Positions 8,112 through 17,088 are shown, counted from the stretch's first letter. The stretch: DNA of 37,675 bases from Desulfosporosinus sp. (GCA_031292095.1 JARLHU010000220.1:1-37675); one strand, 5' to 3'. The notes: a model not told the origin generated them from the sequence alone. Made by a program: numbers and translations.

Positions 8112-8885
8112 ATGTGGACAGATGAGGAATTAACAGGCCGTATCAATCAAGCGGTGAACTGGTTGCGTGAAAAGGTCACGGAGGCAAACGCGGATGGAGT
8201 AGTGGTGGGGATCTCCGGGGGTGTTGACTCCTCCGTAGTTGCAGGGCTTTGTCAACAGGCATTTCCTAATAATTGTATCGCAGTGGTTATGCCTAGTCAT
8301 TCGAATCCGGACGATAAAGAAGATGCCTTGTGGGTGGCTGAAGGCTTTGATTTAAGACCTTTGGAAGTGGACTTAGGTACTGTCCATACGCAGATATCTG
8401 AACAGGTTAAGAGGGGTCTTGAAAATCAAGGGTGCAAGTTAGTGGGGGAAAAACTAAGCCAAGGAAATTTGAAGGCCCGTCTACGTATGTCCACACTCTA
8501 CGCCGTGGCAAATACCTTGAATTATTTGGTGGTGGGGACAGATAATGCTCCTGAAAGTTACACCGGGTATTTTACGAAATATGGCGACGGCGGTGTGGAT
8601 ATATTGCCGATTAGTTCGCTCACAAAAACGGAGGTCCGCGCTTGGGCGAGGATGTTGGGGCTTCCTGTGAACATTGCTACCCGTGTACCTACGGCAGGAC
8701 TTTGGCCTGGGCAAACCGACGAATCAGAAATGGGACTAACCTATGATTTGCTTGATCGTTACTTACTAGGAGAAGAAGTCGCTCCTGAGATACAAGAACG
8801 CATCGAAACGTTACATCGTCGGAGTGAACACAAACGCCAACTTCCTCCTAGCCTTGAGCTCCCTAAGCTCGAGAAGATAGACTAA
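8112..8885 (+). CDS. nadE: NH3-dependent NAD(+) synthetase
   Basis: NadE amidates nicotinate adenine dinucleotide to NAD+ using ATP and ammonia. The 257-residue length fits the short form without a glutaminase domain. The ATP pyrophosphatase loop SGGVDSS is at about residues 35-41, and GTDNAPESYTGYFTKYGDGG and TAGLWPGQTDESEMG mark the NaAD-binding part. GGGGG lies about 10 nt before the ATG. Coupled to pncB upstream and a HAD gene one base downstream. The adenylyltransferase NadD that links the two steps is not in the window. Confidence 0.96.
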   Translation: MWTDEELTGRINQAVNWLREKVTEANADGVVVGISGGVDSSVVAGLCQQAFPNNCIAVVMPSHSNPDDKEDALWVAEGFDLRPLEVDLGTVHTQISEQVKRGLENQGCKLVGEKLSQGNLKARLRMSTLYAVANTLNYLVVGTDNAPESYTGYFTKYGDGGVDILPISSLTKTEVRAWARMLGLPVNIATRVPTAGLWPGQTDESEMGLTYDLLDRYLLGEEVAPEIQERIETLHRRSEHKRQLPPSLELPKLEKID

Positions 8886-8886
8886 C

Positions 8887-9456
8887 ATGCGTGTTGGAGT
8901 AGATATTGACGGCGTTATTTCCGATAGTTATCCAGTTTGGTTACAGGAATTGAATCTTCACTATGGAAAGAACATTTCAGTCATCAGCGATTATGAAATG
9001 CATCTGGTTTTTGATGTTCCTAGAGATGATATGAACAACTTCTTTGTAGGCAATGTGGAACGTTTGTTTATGATGCCCAAACCTGTTGCCGGTGCTAAAG
9101 AAGGGATTGAAACCCTTCTTAGGGAGGGGCATGAAGTTATTTATGTTACGGCTAGAACACCTGAAGAGAAGGACCTGACAGTGCGGTGGCTTACGATGTA
9201 TAAAATCCCCCACGAACACGTTCTTTTCTCGGGGTTCAAAAGTAAAGTGCATTTAATTAAGCAATGGGGCATCGAGGTCTTTATCGAGGATTATCAAGTG
9301 AATGCTAAGGCAATTGCTGAGAGCGGAGTTCCGGTATTATTGCTGAATACCAGTTATAACCAAGAGAAGCACCTTCCAGCGGGCATAACACGCTGTCAAA
9401 GCTGGCATGAAATTTTAGAAGGAATGCGTCAGTTCAATCCAAAGGAAAAGGGTTAG
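8887..9456 (+). CDS. HAD-superfamily nucleotidase-like phosphatase (NT5C family)
   Basis: A 189-residue HAD hydrolase. Motif I is DIDG (Asp at about 6 and 8 in VGVDIDGVISDSYP), motif II is VTART near 93-97, and the acidic motif IV is FIEDY. The layout fits the 5'(3')-deoxyribonucleotidase/YqfW-type family, which dephosphorylates nucleotides. Its start codon follows the nadE stop by one base, so it is translationally coupled in the pncB-nadE operon. A role in nucleotide or NAD-precursor turnover is inference; the true substrate is unknown. Confidence 0.8.
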   Translation: MRVGVDIDGVISDSYPVWLQELNLHYGKNISVISDYEMHLVFDVPRDDMNNFFVGNVERLFMMPKPVAGAKEGIETLLREGHEVIYVTARTPEEKDLTVRWLTMYKIPHEHVLFSGFKSKVHLIKQWGIEVFIEDYQVNAKAIAESGVPVLLLNTSYNQEKHLPAGITRCQSWHEILEGMRQFNPKEKG

Positions 9457-9482
9457 CCACTATATAGATGGCTAACCCTTTT
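9446..9482. terminator. Bidirectional terminator between the NAD operon and murC
   Basis: A perfect 14-bp stem, AAAAGGGTTAGCCA with its complement, encloses a 9-nt loop (9460-9468). The stem contains the stop codon of the HAD gene. A and T runs on both sides suit termination from either direction. Confidence 0.9.
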
Positions 9483-9504
9483 CTCTGGACAATAGTCAAG
9501 AAGA

Positions 9505-10857
9505 TTAACTGACAATTCCTAAACCAACTTTATAAATATCCCCTGCGCCTAAAGTAAGGACGAGATCATCGGGTGCGATCGTTCGGGCAAGATAAACTTT
9601 AATTTCATCCAACGTTCCGATGTAGCTAGCTTGAATCCCTTGCTGCTGGATTAACTTTGCTAAAGTTACCGCAGAAACGGTGTGATGACCCTGCTCACGA
9701 GCGGAGGAAAAAATGTCAGCGACAACAACTTCATCTGCCCCTTGAAAAGCTTGTGAGAATTCAAGTAAGAGTTTTTCTGTTCGGCTAAAGGTATGGGGCT
9801 GGAAAATGGCGCGGATGCGACGGTCTGGGAAGGAGAGCCGGGCTCCTTCCAAAGTAGTACGGATTTCCGTCGGATGGTGTGCATAGTCATCGACGATTAA
9901 GGCACCATTTTTGTTACTACCAATATGTTCAAAGCGACGTTTCGTCCCACTGAACAGGCTCAGACTAGCTAAAATTTGTTCGATGGGGATACCGATCCCA
10001 TGACATAAGGCGATCGTAGCTAAGGCATTAATAATGTTATGTCGTCCCGGGATATATAGATCTAGATCCCCGACATATTGCCCTTTAAGCATAATTTTCA
10101 TAGAACTTCGTTCGTCTTTGAAGAGGATCTCGGTTGCCCTTACATCAGCAGATTCGGAGAGACCAAAGGTCGTAATTGGTGCGGATCCTATAATGGATGC
10201 CCGGTTGGGGTCCTCAGCCCAAATGTAAATATGTCCGTGCGCAGGTACCTTTATTGCTAGTTCAGCAAACGCCGAAATAACATCCCCAAGGTCTTTGAAA
10301 TAATCGGGGTGGTCAAATTCGATGTTGGTAATAATCAGGTGCTCAGGAGAGTAATTGAGAAAATGGCGTCGGTATTCACAGGACTCCGCTAAGAAAAATT
10401 CCCCTTTTCCGGAATGGGCATTGCCACCAATGCTAGGGACGTCACTTCCAACAACGATGGTCGGATCTAATTTAGCTTGGAGCATGACCAGACCAATCAT
10501 GGCGGTCGTTGTAGTTTTGCCATGAGTCCCGGTGACGGAAATACCGCGTTTTTTGGAAAGTAAACGACCGAGATATTGTGGGTAAGTCAATACAGGGATA
10601 TTTAGCTCAATCGCTCGAGAAATCTCCGGATGTTGATTTGTATAGGCCGCGGAGGTGACTACCAGGTCTGCGTTTTCCACGTTGCTAGGCGAAAAACTTA
10701 AAACGGGAATTTGGGCACGTTTCAGGACACTGTCTGTATAAAAACTTTCTTCGACATCAGACCCTGAAATGGTCGCACCTTCAATTTGAGCGCTGATCTG
10801 AGCTAAAGCACTCATCCCGGTACCCTTTATTCCAACAAAATGAATATGTAATGCCAA
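9505..10857 (-). CDS. murC: UDP-N-acetylmuramate--L-alanine ligase
   Basis: MurC adds L-Ala to UDP-MurNAc, the first amino-acid step of peptidoglycan precursor synthesis in the cytoplasm. It has the nucleotide-binding start HIHFVGIKGTGMSALAQ, the ATP loop GTHGKTTTT at about 110-118, the clostridial-type ESCEYRRHFL stretch, NIEFDHPDYFKD, and DDYAHHPTEI in the C-terminal domain. A TTG start at 10857 gives 450 residues, the usual length, with AAGGGA 9 nt before it. A longer reading from an upstream ATG adds 43 residues unlike the family. It is monocistronic here. Mpl is a less likely alternative. Confidence 0.92.
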   Translation of the reverse strand: MALHIHFVGIKGTGMSALAQISAQIEGATISGSDVEESFYTDSVLKRAQIPVLSFSPSNVENADLVVTSAAYTNQHPEISRAIELNIPVLTYPQYLGRLLSKKRGISVTGTHGKTTTTAMIGLVMLQAKLDPTIVVGSDVPSIGGNAHSGKGEFFLAESCEYRRHFLNYSPEHLIITNIEFDHPDYFKDLGDVISAFAELAIKVPAHGHIYIWAEDPNRASIIGSAPITTFGLSESADVRATEILFKDERSSMKIMLKGQYVGDLDLYIPGRHNIINALATIALCHGIGIPIEQILASLSLFSGTKRRFEHIGSNKNGALIVDDYAHHPTEIRTTLEGARLSFPDRRIRAIFQPHTFSRTEKLLLEFSQAFQGADEVVVADIFSSAREQGHHTVSAVTLAKLIQQQGIQASYIGTLDEIKVYLARTIAPDDLVLTLGAGDIYKVGLGIVS

Positions 10858-11009
10858 AACATATCGTCCCTTCCGTGTATAAACTCTACCCACCATTATA
10901 CCCAATCTTAAACTAAAAGGTATCATATTATGTGAGGAAAATTTTACTAAGGCATATGAAAGAAAATAACTAGTCAAAGATGCCAAGGATATTTTGTGTT
11001 AGACAAGGA

Positions 11010-11084
11010 GGTATGTTTACCTCATAGTGGGGCTATTAGGTAAACATACCGACGCAGTATGACGCGAAATAGACTGGCATACTG
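11010..11084. repeat. Two adjacent inverted repeats between hydrogenase operon and murC
   Basis: Perfect 13-bp arms GGTATGTTTACCT (11010-11022) and AGGTAAACATACC (11038-11050) hold an inner ATAG/CTAT stem. A second pair, CAGTATG (11055-11061) and CATACTG (11078-11084), follows. There is no T-run on the leftward side, so this is not a classic terminator. It lies downstream of the cytochrome b gene and upstream of murC, and could be an operator or an mRNA-stabilising structure. Confidence 0.6.
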
Positions 11085-11107
11085 ACTGGTTATTTTCTTG
11101 AATGTGC

Positions 11108-11764
11108 CTAATTGTTATTTGGCGGGGGCTTTCGCTCGTATCCTGTGATCATAGCCTGAAGACGGCTGATGTCTTCGGTAAGACTTAGATAAATGTGGAG
11201 AAGGATCGTAGCCAGAAAATAAATGCTAATAGTAAATTTTATCCACCGAAGGATTTGAAAACCGCCCACCAACCGCCAAACCCAGATCAGATGTTGTCCT
11301 TGCCAATAAGTAGTTAAACCGAGGAGACTGGCGAACAGAAAGAGCAGGATCCACGAGCAATAGATCAAAAGTTGGCCGACATTATATTTTCTGCTTGGCG
11401 GGGGATAAGAACGAAGGAAGAAATAATAAGTCATCAGTTTAGGGAAATGCTTGATATCCTGAATTTTTGGGATTAAAGAATGATCCCGCCGGATGAAGGC
11501 ATCCGCAATACGTATCGCTACAAATCCGAGGGCAAACCAGCCAAATACAAGATGAGCGATTAATACCTTACCATAATTTAAGGCCAAAAAGCTTGCCGGT
11601 TGATGTAACTCTAGGCCGGACAGCAGGACAACCGTTAGACTAAGGGTGAATCCCCAATGGAAAACCCTAACCCAAATCGACTGAAACGGGATAATCTTGC
11701 CCTTGATGGATGCTCGTTTGAGTTGTTTCGGGAGAGGCTTTCTCATTTTGATAGATTTCTTCAT
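11108..11764 (-). CDS. [NiFe] hydrogenase b-type cytochrome subunit (HyaC/HupC family)
   Basis: This 218-residue protein has four hydrophobic segments (about residues 33-53, 62-84, 112-134 and 160-182). Candidate haem ligands are His in RVFHWGF, LIAHLVFGW and LLHIYLSLTED. In membrane-bound uptake hydrogenases this subunit anchors the dimer and passes electrons from H2 to menaquinone. TAAGG lies 7 nt before the ATG. It is the last gene of the small-large-cytochrome operon, 75 bp after the large subunit. The basic N-terminus should face the cytoplasm. Confidence 0.88.
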   Translation of the reverse strand: MKKSIKMRKPLPKQLKRASIKGKIIPFQSIWVRVFHWGFTLSLTVVLLSGLELHQPASFLALNYGKVLIAHLVFGWFALGFVAIRIADAFIRRDHSLIPKIQDIKHFPKLMTYYFFLRSYPPPSRKYNVGQLLIYCSWILLFLFASLLGLTTYWQGQHLIWVWRLVGGFQILRWIKFTISIYFLATILLHIYLSLTEDISRLQAMITGYERKPPPNNN

Positions 11765-11839
11765 AAAAATACCTTACCCTCACAGAATATACGAATTAAG
11801 CATTACAATTTAAGGGGGTGATCCTAGCATAATCGATAA

Positions 11840-13243
11840 TTAGACCTGAATTTTTAAGGCGTATAAATTTTCTCCGTCAATGATATGAACGCTACAAGAA
11901 AAGCAAGGATCAAAAGAGCGTATAACTCGGCCCGCTTCCTTAAGATCCTCAGTCTGGATTTTTAGTCCGAGTAACGACGTTTCGCCGACACTACGGGTTC
12001 CAGTTTCATCACGTGAGCCGAAGTTTAGGGCAGAAGGGGTTATGATTTGATAGTGATCGATTCGTCCATCTTTGACAGATATCCAATGCCCTAAGGACCC
12101 ACGCATGGCTTCATGAAGACCTATCCCGACTCCGGAAGCTTGCTCTGTTCTTCCATCAAAAGTTTCCGATCCAGGTTCGAGGCGATTGAGCCATTCCAGA
12201 GTGGTTTTAGCGATCTTTTTAGTTTCTAGTGCACGAGCCCATATTCGGGCAAGGACCCCTTGGCCGATGACCTCTTCTTTGGCAATCATTGCCCGTGCTA
12301 AAGGGCCAACTTCTACAGGTTGACCGCGATAACGAGGAGATTTAACCCAAGTATAGCCTTTGGTTTGATTCCGGTCGGGGACAGTATCTTCTTCCATGGG
12401 ATGTAGAGGACCGTGGGGTTTGTACCAGGCTGAAGTAACATCTTCCGTCACATGCTTTTCGTCAAAGTTTTCTCGTTTTCCCTGCAGGATTACGCCTTGA
12501 GGAAACAATGTACTTCCCTCTGGATTCGGAAAACCCCCGACCGACATATAATTTCCGATCCCTTTTCCCAGGTCAATGTACTCCGGATAGCGGTCTTTAA
12601 TCAAGGCAACATCAGGAAGCAAGACATTGTCAATAAAGCCCATGATTTCCATTAGATACCCCCGATAACGGTTCACTCTATCGGCATCCACTTCCATACT
12701 GGCCCCACCGGGGACAATCCCATGACCATGAGGGGCCTTGCCTCCGAAAACTGCAAAAGCGGCGTGGGCTGCGCGAGAGATATCTATGGCCTTGAAATAG
12801 TGTTCAGTCATTGTGGTATTTTCTTGACTGGATAACCGTAGGTCTGACTCTGAATGGGGAATAAACGGAGCAATATCTGGACCGCGGAAATAATCCGGCA
12901 AGGCATATAAGTAAAGGTGACGAATATGGTTCTGAATAATATCACTGGCAAAAATCAGATTGCGTACTAACAGCCCATTAGGGGGGACGTGCATTCCTAA
13001 AGCCTGCTCTACCGCAAGTGCAGCCGTGATGGCATGAGCGGAAGAACAGATACCGCAGATGCGTTGCGTGTAATAAGGCATATCCATGGCGGAACGTCCC
13101 AGTAAAATTTGTTCGAATCCCCGATAAAGTGTATCAGAAATAAAGGCGTCTTTTATTTCCCCAGCTTCGAGCCAAGCCTCTAATAACATGGGATTGTGAA
13201 TTCGAGATACAGGGAAGATGGTTCTCTTTTCCAGAACGGTCAC
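11840..13243 (-). CDS. [NiFe] hydrogenase large subunit
   Basis: This subunit carries the Ni-Fe active site that oxidises H2. The 467-residue protein has both CxxC ligand pairs: RICGICSSAH (Cys63, Cys66) and DPCFSCSVH (Cys447, Cys450, His453). The 14 residues after His453 are the peptide normally removed by a maturation protease once nickel is inserted. The protease and the hyp genes are not in the window. It starts with GTG overlapping the small-subunit stop (GTGA), so the two are translationally coupled. Group 1 membrane-bound uptake type is inferred from the partner genes. Confidence 0.95.
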   Translation of the reverse strand: MTVLEKRTIFPVSRIHNPMLLEAWLEAGEIKDAFISDTLYRGFEQILLGRSAMDMPYYTQRICGICSSAHAITAALAVEQALGMHVPPNGLLVRNLIFASDIIQNHIRHLYLYALPDYFRGPDIAPFIPHSESDLRLSSQENTTMTEHYFKAIDISRAAHAAFAVFGGKAPHGHGIVPGGASMEVDADRVNRYRGYLMEIMGFIDNVLLPDVALIKDRYPEYIDLGKGIGNYMSVGGFPNPEGSTLFPQGVILQGKRENFDEKHVTEDVTSAWYKPHGPLHPMEEDTVPDRNQTKGYTWVKSPRYRGQPVEVGPLARAMIAKEEVIGQGVLARIWARALETKKIAKTTLEWLNRLEPGSETFDGRTEQASGVGIGLHEAMRGSLGHWISVKDGRIDHYQIITPSALNFGSRDETGTRSVGETSLLGLKIQTEDLKEAGRVIRSFDPCFSCSVHIIDGENLYALKIQV

Positions 13244-14370
13244 TCCTCGATTTTTGTTTTCTTTAACCTATACTGATGGTAGGTTTTCACCTTTTTAACG
13301 GAAGGTCGAAGTTGACCCTTGACAGAGGACTTAAGCAAATTCCTTTGAATCCGTCCCTTAGAGAGAGAAGTCACAACATGTCCTACAATAGCTACGGAGG
13401 TTAATCCTAAAACTCCAAGCCCAATGCTGTCAGTGGTGACTTTTGTCCCTCCTGGGAAGGGGATGTCGGGTGAGTGAGTGGTAAACGGCGACATTAAATC
13501 TGGGAAACCGGGTTCAGTACACCCGATACATGGCGTGTTACAGCCGATTGGCCAATTGAAGCGGTCGTTCCAACGGCGTATAGGACAGTCCGCATAGGTG
13601 ACAGGGCCTTTACACCCAACCCGAAAAAGACACTCTTTCTGTCCAATTTCTGTGGCGAAAATTCCCTGATCATAATCATGTCTGCGGGGGCAGCGGTTAT
13701 GGACGGTTTCACCATAGAAAAGTTTTGGTCGTCCGTATTTTTCGAGTTCAGGTTCACCATATAAGGCTAAATGGAGTAAGGTCCCCATAATCCAATCTGG
13801 ATGGGCAGGACAGCCGGAGATGTTAATGACCCTTCGTTCGGGAAGAATATTCTGTACGCCAGTTGCTCGACTCGGATTTGGGTAACCGGCAACCACGCCG
13901 CCGAAAGTGGCGCAGCTTCCAATGGCAACAACGTATTTCGCTTTTAGCCCCAGGCGGCGAACAAGTTCCAGCCCCGTAATTAGTTTGCCGTTTTCATAAG
14001 CAACATGGTTAAAATGGCCATCGTCACGTTGGATCATGGATCCCTGGACGATGAGAATATATTCATTGGGTATCTTTTCATACGTTTCCTTAAGAACTTG
14101 GTAGGCAGCATCTCCGTGAGCCTGCATCATACTCCAATCGTAGCGCCAGTCCACAATATTGGAGAGGATATCTGAAAAAGTGGGCGTCCAAATATTATCA
14201 AGGGATATGCTGTCTCCGGTACAAGTACCTGTTTCAATCATCACCACGGGAAGTTTTTTGATCTCGCCTGCTGTTACCGCTTGTGCCAGTGGAGGGGAAA
14301 TGAGCTGATAAAAGTTACCGAAGATAGCCCCTTTGACAACTAATTTCAAAAAGTCTCGTCGGCTTAGCAT
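13240..14370 (-). CDS. [NiFe] hydrogenase small subunit, Tat-exported
   Basis: The subunit relays electrons from the Ni-Fe site through three Fe-S clusters. The start at 14370 follows a GGGGGG ribosome binding site and gives MLSRRDFLKL, a twin-arginine signal peptide ending near PPLAQA. Cluster ligands are visible: GTCTGDS and GSCATFGG (proximal), HNRCPRRHD, and the run of cysteines in IGCNTPCIGCTEPGF. The proximal motif has a single Cys (TCTG), not the extra cysteines of O2-tolerant enzymes. A C-terminal membrane helix (LGVLGLTSVAIVGHVV) is followed by an unusually long basic tail of about 45 residues. The complex should sit outside the membrane. Confidence 0.94.
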   Translation of the reverse strand: MLSRRDFLKLVVKGAIFGNFYQLISPPLAQAVTAGEIKKLPVVMIETGTCTGDSISLDNIWTPTFSDILSNIVDWRYDWSMMQAHGDAAYQVLKETYEKIPNEYILIVQGSMIQRDDGHFNHVAYENGKLITGLELVRRLGLKAKYVVAIGSCATFGGVVAGYPNPSRATGVQNILPERRVINISGCPAHPDWIMGTLLHLALYGEPELEKYGRPKLFYGETVHNRCPRRHDYDQGIFATEIGQKECLFRVGCKGPVTYADCPIRRWNDRFNWPIGCNTPCIGCTEPGFPDLMSPFTTHSPDIPFPGGTKVTTDSIGLGVLGLTSVAIVGHVVTSLSKGRIQRNLLKSSVKGQLRPSVKKVKTYHQYRLKKTKIEE

Positions 14371-14676
14371 GTTACCCCCCCTTAAGAGGGTATTATTTCC
14401 AGAAAACGAAAGATTATCACTGATTTTAGAAAGTAAAATAAAAATGGAGAAAACCAGGGACATCTACAGAGACGCACCTAGCTATTGCTATTGTGGAATG
14501 TAAATACTATCATTGTTGTATTATAAAGATAATTCGATTTTACAAACTGTTAATATCATCATATCTGAAAAAGTGTCCCTCAACATTCAAGACGAATGTA
14601 GTCGGGTCCAAGTGTTAGTAAGGGGGTAGTATTAGCTGTTAAATATCTGAATATATCTATCTATTTCTAAACATTT

Positions 14677-14716
14677 CTACTATTAACTAGACGCTAAATA
14701 TGGTAAAATATAGTAG
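14677..14716. promoter_or_regulatory. Inverted repeat in the left end of the IS607-type element
   Basis: CTACTAT (14677-14683) and ATAGTAG (14710-14716) are perfect complements flanking TGGTAAAAT, an extended -10-like sequence, just before the tnpA ribosome binding site. This could be a TnpA binding or autoregulation site. Any transcript from this -10 would have almost no leader, so the promoter itself is uncertain. Confidence 0.4.
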
Positions 14717-14728
14717 AGGTGACTAAGG

Positions 14729-15418
14729 ATGCAGAACAATTTAATCGATATAAGTGAAGCGTCTCAACGATTGGGTGTTACAATAGCAACGCTTCGACGG
14801 TGGGATACATCAGGCAAACTAAAATCGGTGAGAACGTTTGGAAATCATCGACGCTACCGACTTGAAGAAATTGAGGCTCTTGTTAATCCTACCGACGATA
14901 CACCATCGACACGGAAGAAAGCCTTTATCTATTGCCGAGTTTCCACTAAAAAGCAACAAGAAAGTGGCAATCTTCAGCGACAACGAGACCGTTTAATCCT
15001 GTATTGCCAAGATAAGCATTACACGGTGGTTACCCTATATGAAGAAGTTGCCAGTGGACTTAATGACCATCGCAGAGAACTAACGAAACTATTTAAGAAT
15101 TTCAGCAATATTGACGTGATCGTGGTGGAGTATGCCGATCGATTGGCTCGGTTTGGCTATGCTTATCTCAAGGAATTCGCAGAGGCATTCAATGTCGAGA
15201 TTGAAACGGTCGAACAGGGTGTGAAGTTACAACCTAATGAGGAAATGGTCAACGACTTAGTGAGTATTGTCACCTGTTTCGGTGCAAGACTCTACGGTGC
15301 CAGGGGTGGAAGAAAGCTCACTCAGACGATTGTGCAAACCATAGAGAAACTGGAACAGGATAGAGGTGAGCCCGATGAAAACGACGCTGAAAGCGATTCT
15401 GGTAGACCTCACGAGTGA
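14729..15418 (+). CDS. tnpA: IS607-family transposase TnpA (serine recombinase)
   Basis: TnpA catalyses cut-and-paste movement through a serine-DNA intermediate. Residues 1-50 are a MerR/HTH_17-type DNA-binding domain (ISEASQRLGVTIATLRRW, FGNHRRYR). From about 64 the resolvase domain starts with IYCRVSTKKQ, nucleophile Ser72, and includes EYADRLARFG with the conserved Arg residues near 138-141. Having the DNA-binding domain in front of the catalytic domain is diagnostic for IS607. The length of 229 is slightly long because the end runs over the tnpB start. GAGGTGA lies before the ATG. Confidence 0.93.
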   Translation: MQNNLIDISEASQRLGVTIATLRRWDTSGKLKSVRTFGNHRRYRLEEIEALVNPTDDTPSTRKKAFIYCRVSTKKQQESGNLQRQRDRLILYCQDKHYTVVTLYEEVASGLNDHRRELTKLFKNFSNIDVIVVEYADRLARFGYAYLKEFAEAFNVEIETVEQGVKLQPNEEMVNDLVSIVTCFGARLYGARGGRKLTQTIVQTIEKLEQDRGEPDENDAESDSGRPHE

Positions 15419-16829
15419 GCAAAAGGCGCAATTAGATCACATGATGCTCGTTTTCTGTACGGCTATTCGCTATTCGTTTAAGAGACAACTCGAAGGGCAG
15501 GTAATCGGTGAACTAGAAAAGGTTGTGGCATATAAGTACAACTTGAATATCCGACAGGCTAAAGACGCTGTGGAATCGGCGAGGCAAACGATTGCTTCAC
15601 AGCATGAACTCGTCAAGCTCTACCATGAAGACTATACAAAAAAGGTTGAGGCACTTGTCAAGAAACTTAAGAATCCCAAACTGTCCGTTTGTAAGGTCAA
15701 AGCATTAACCTCGAAACTAGCAAAACGTCAGAGAAAACTAGCGGACTTGACGATGTTCAAGGAAAGCAAGACCTTCCCGCCGGTTACGTTTGGCACGAAG
15801 GAAATGTTTCTAAGACGGTGTAAGGGATTGATTTCAAAGCAGGAATGGAACGATCGCAGGAATAACCGGTTTTACAGTCGTGGTGATAAGTCGAAGGGCG
15901 GCAATCCTAATCTAAGAGTTGTCTTTAACGATGGAGTAAGCTACGTAGAAGTTTCAACGTTTGAGAAAACAGTTAATAACAGAGCTATCAAAGTCTTAAT
16001 GCCGATTTACTTACCGCAAAAGCTCTCTAAAAAGACCGGCAGAGTCAATGGTATTGATTACAGGAAACTATTTATGGATTCGTTAGAACGTGGAGAAGCT
16101 TACCAAGTGGAGCTAATCAAGCGAGATGGTAAGTATTACGCTCATATTACGTTTGAGGAGCTTGAAGCAAAGGTCATCTACAAGGGGCACCTCAACATGA
16201 TCGGAATAGATACTAATCCTGATGGGTTTGCGCTAACGATGATTGATAATACCGGTAACTATCGAGGAAATACCTACTTAAAGCACCAGGAATTAACCTT
16301 CTGTAGAAGTAACCGACGAACGAATTTATGTGGTGAGCTTGTGAGACAAGCAGTAGACGTGGCGAAGATAAACTTTTGTGGGGTCGCTGTGGAAGATTTG
16401 AAGTTCAAAGATGACCGCGATGTTTCAAGTAAGTTAGCGAGAGTGAGCAGTCAGTTTGTCTATTCAACACTACTCCAAATGGGGGAGCGAAGTTGTCTGC
16501 GTAACGGGGTTGAATTCGTAAAGGTGATGCCCCAATATACCAGTAAAATTGGGCTATATAAGTATTGTCACCAATATGGTTTGGACGTTCATAATGGAGC
16601 AGCCTTAGTTATTGCAAGGCGAAGTTATGGGTTCAAAGAAGCTATACCAAAGTTACTTCAAGATAAATTAGTACCTAAGAAAAAATTGATCTCTTTTAAG
16701 AAAATGAATGAATGGAGTCAATGGAATACGATCACTCGTCAGATTGCTAAATTATTCAAGATGCGAAAGGAAGTGAATACGCCTGGTTTATGGTTAGTAC
16801 GTAGGAAACTCCTACTGGGGATTGCTTAA
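15375..16829 (+). CDS. tnpB: TnpB RNA-guided nuclease of IS607 element, zinc-finger-less variant
   Basis: TnpB proteins are RNA-guided DNA nucleases, ancestors of Cas12, that help the element persist. The protein is 484 residues if it starts at ATG 15375, which has AGAGGTGA 5 nt upstream. A RuvC triad is visible: Asp279 in IGIDTNPDG, Glu340 in AVEDLKF and Asp404 in LDVHNGAA. The usual pair of CxxC motifs between the Glu and the last Asp is missing; the region reads YTSKIGLYKYCHQYGLD. The N-terminal 260 residues form the helical and wedge part. The first codons overlap tnpA in another frame. Confidence 0.9.
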   Translation: MKTTLKAILVDLTSEQKAQLDHMMLVFCTAIRYSFKRQLEGQVIGELEKVVAYKYNLNIRQAKDAVESARQTIASQHELVKLYHEDYTKKVEALVKKLKNPKLSVCKVKALTSKLAKRQRKLADLTMFKESKTFPPVTFGTKEMFLRRCKGLISKQEWNDRRNNRFYSRGDKSKGGNPNLRVVFNDGVSYVEVSTFEKTVNNRAIKVLMPIYLPQKLSKKTGRVNGIDYRKLFMDSLERGEAYQVELIKRDGKYYAHITFEELEAKVIYKGHLNMIGIDTNPDGFALTMIDNTGNYRGNTYLKHQELTFCRSNRRTNLCGELVRQAVDVAKINFCGVAVEDLKFKDDRDVSSKLARVSSQFVYSTLLQMGERSCLRNGVEFVKVMPQYTSKIGLYKYCHQYGLDVHNGAALVIARRSYGFKEAIPKLLQDKLVPKKKLISFKKMNEWSQWNTITRQIAKLFKMRKEVNTPGLWLVRRKLLLGIA

Positions 16830-16865
16830 AGATTAACGATTAAACTATATAACTGCACAAGTACA

Positions 16866-17033
16866 CTTAGTTGAAAGGCTTGTGCGGAGTATCTTTTAGG
16901 GGCTGACTAACAGTCGCACGTCTGTTGTACTCAGTTGATGCGCTCAACTAAGGCGTTATGGGCGTTTAATACGAAAGTGTTGACCTCAGTAGCTGAATCC
17001 TGTGATGCTACCGCTTTGTTTAGTCGGCAAAGT
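16866..17033 (+). ncRNA. Candidate omega-RNA of the TnpB system
   Basis: Downstream of tnpB three stems nest inside one another: CTTAGTTGA (16866-16874) with TCAACTAAG (16944-16952), GTGCG (16882-16886) with CGCAC (16915-16919), and GACT (16905-16908) with AGTC (16912-16915, competing by one base). GTTGA/TCAAC (16934-16948) can compete with the outer stem. Two more hairpins follow: GTAGC/GCTAC (16989-17011) and CTTTG/CAAAG (17014-17032). TnpB guide RNAs come from the right end of the element with the guide taken from flanking DNA, so position and structure fit. The 3' limit is uncertain. Confidence 0.55.
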
Positions 17034-17088
17034 GAAGATATTGGGCAAATGTATAGAGTTGTTCAGTATCTAGAAACCAGGGAATTAA

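Larger units (their letters stand above)
14640..17060 (+). mobile_element. IS607-type insertion sequence (limits approximate)
   Basis: tnpA (serine recombinase with a MerR-like HTH) overlaps tnpB, the standard IS607 order, and a structured RNA follows tnpB. IS607 elements lack terminal inverted repeats and make no target duplication, so the ends cannot be fixed by eye. The left end should lie between about 14630 and 14680 and the right end between about 16960 and 17078. The element sits between the hydrogenase operon and an unrelated rightward gene; no gene is visibly disrupted. Confidence 0.8.
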
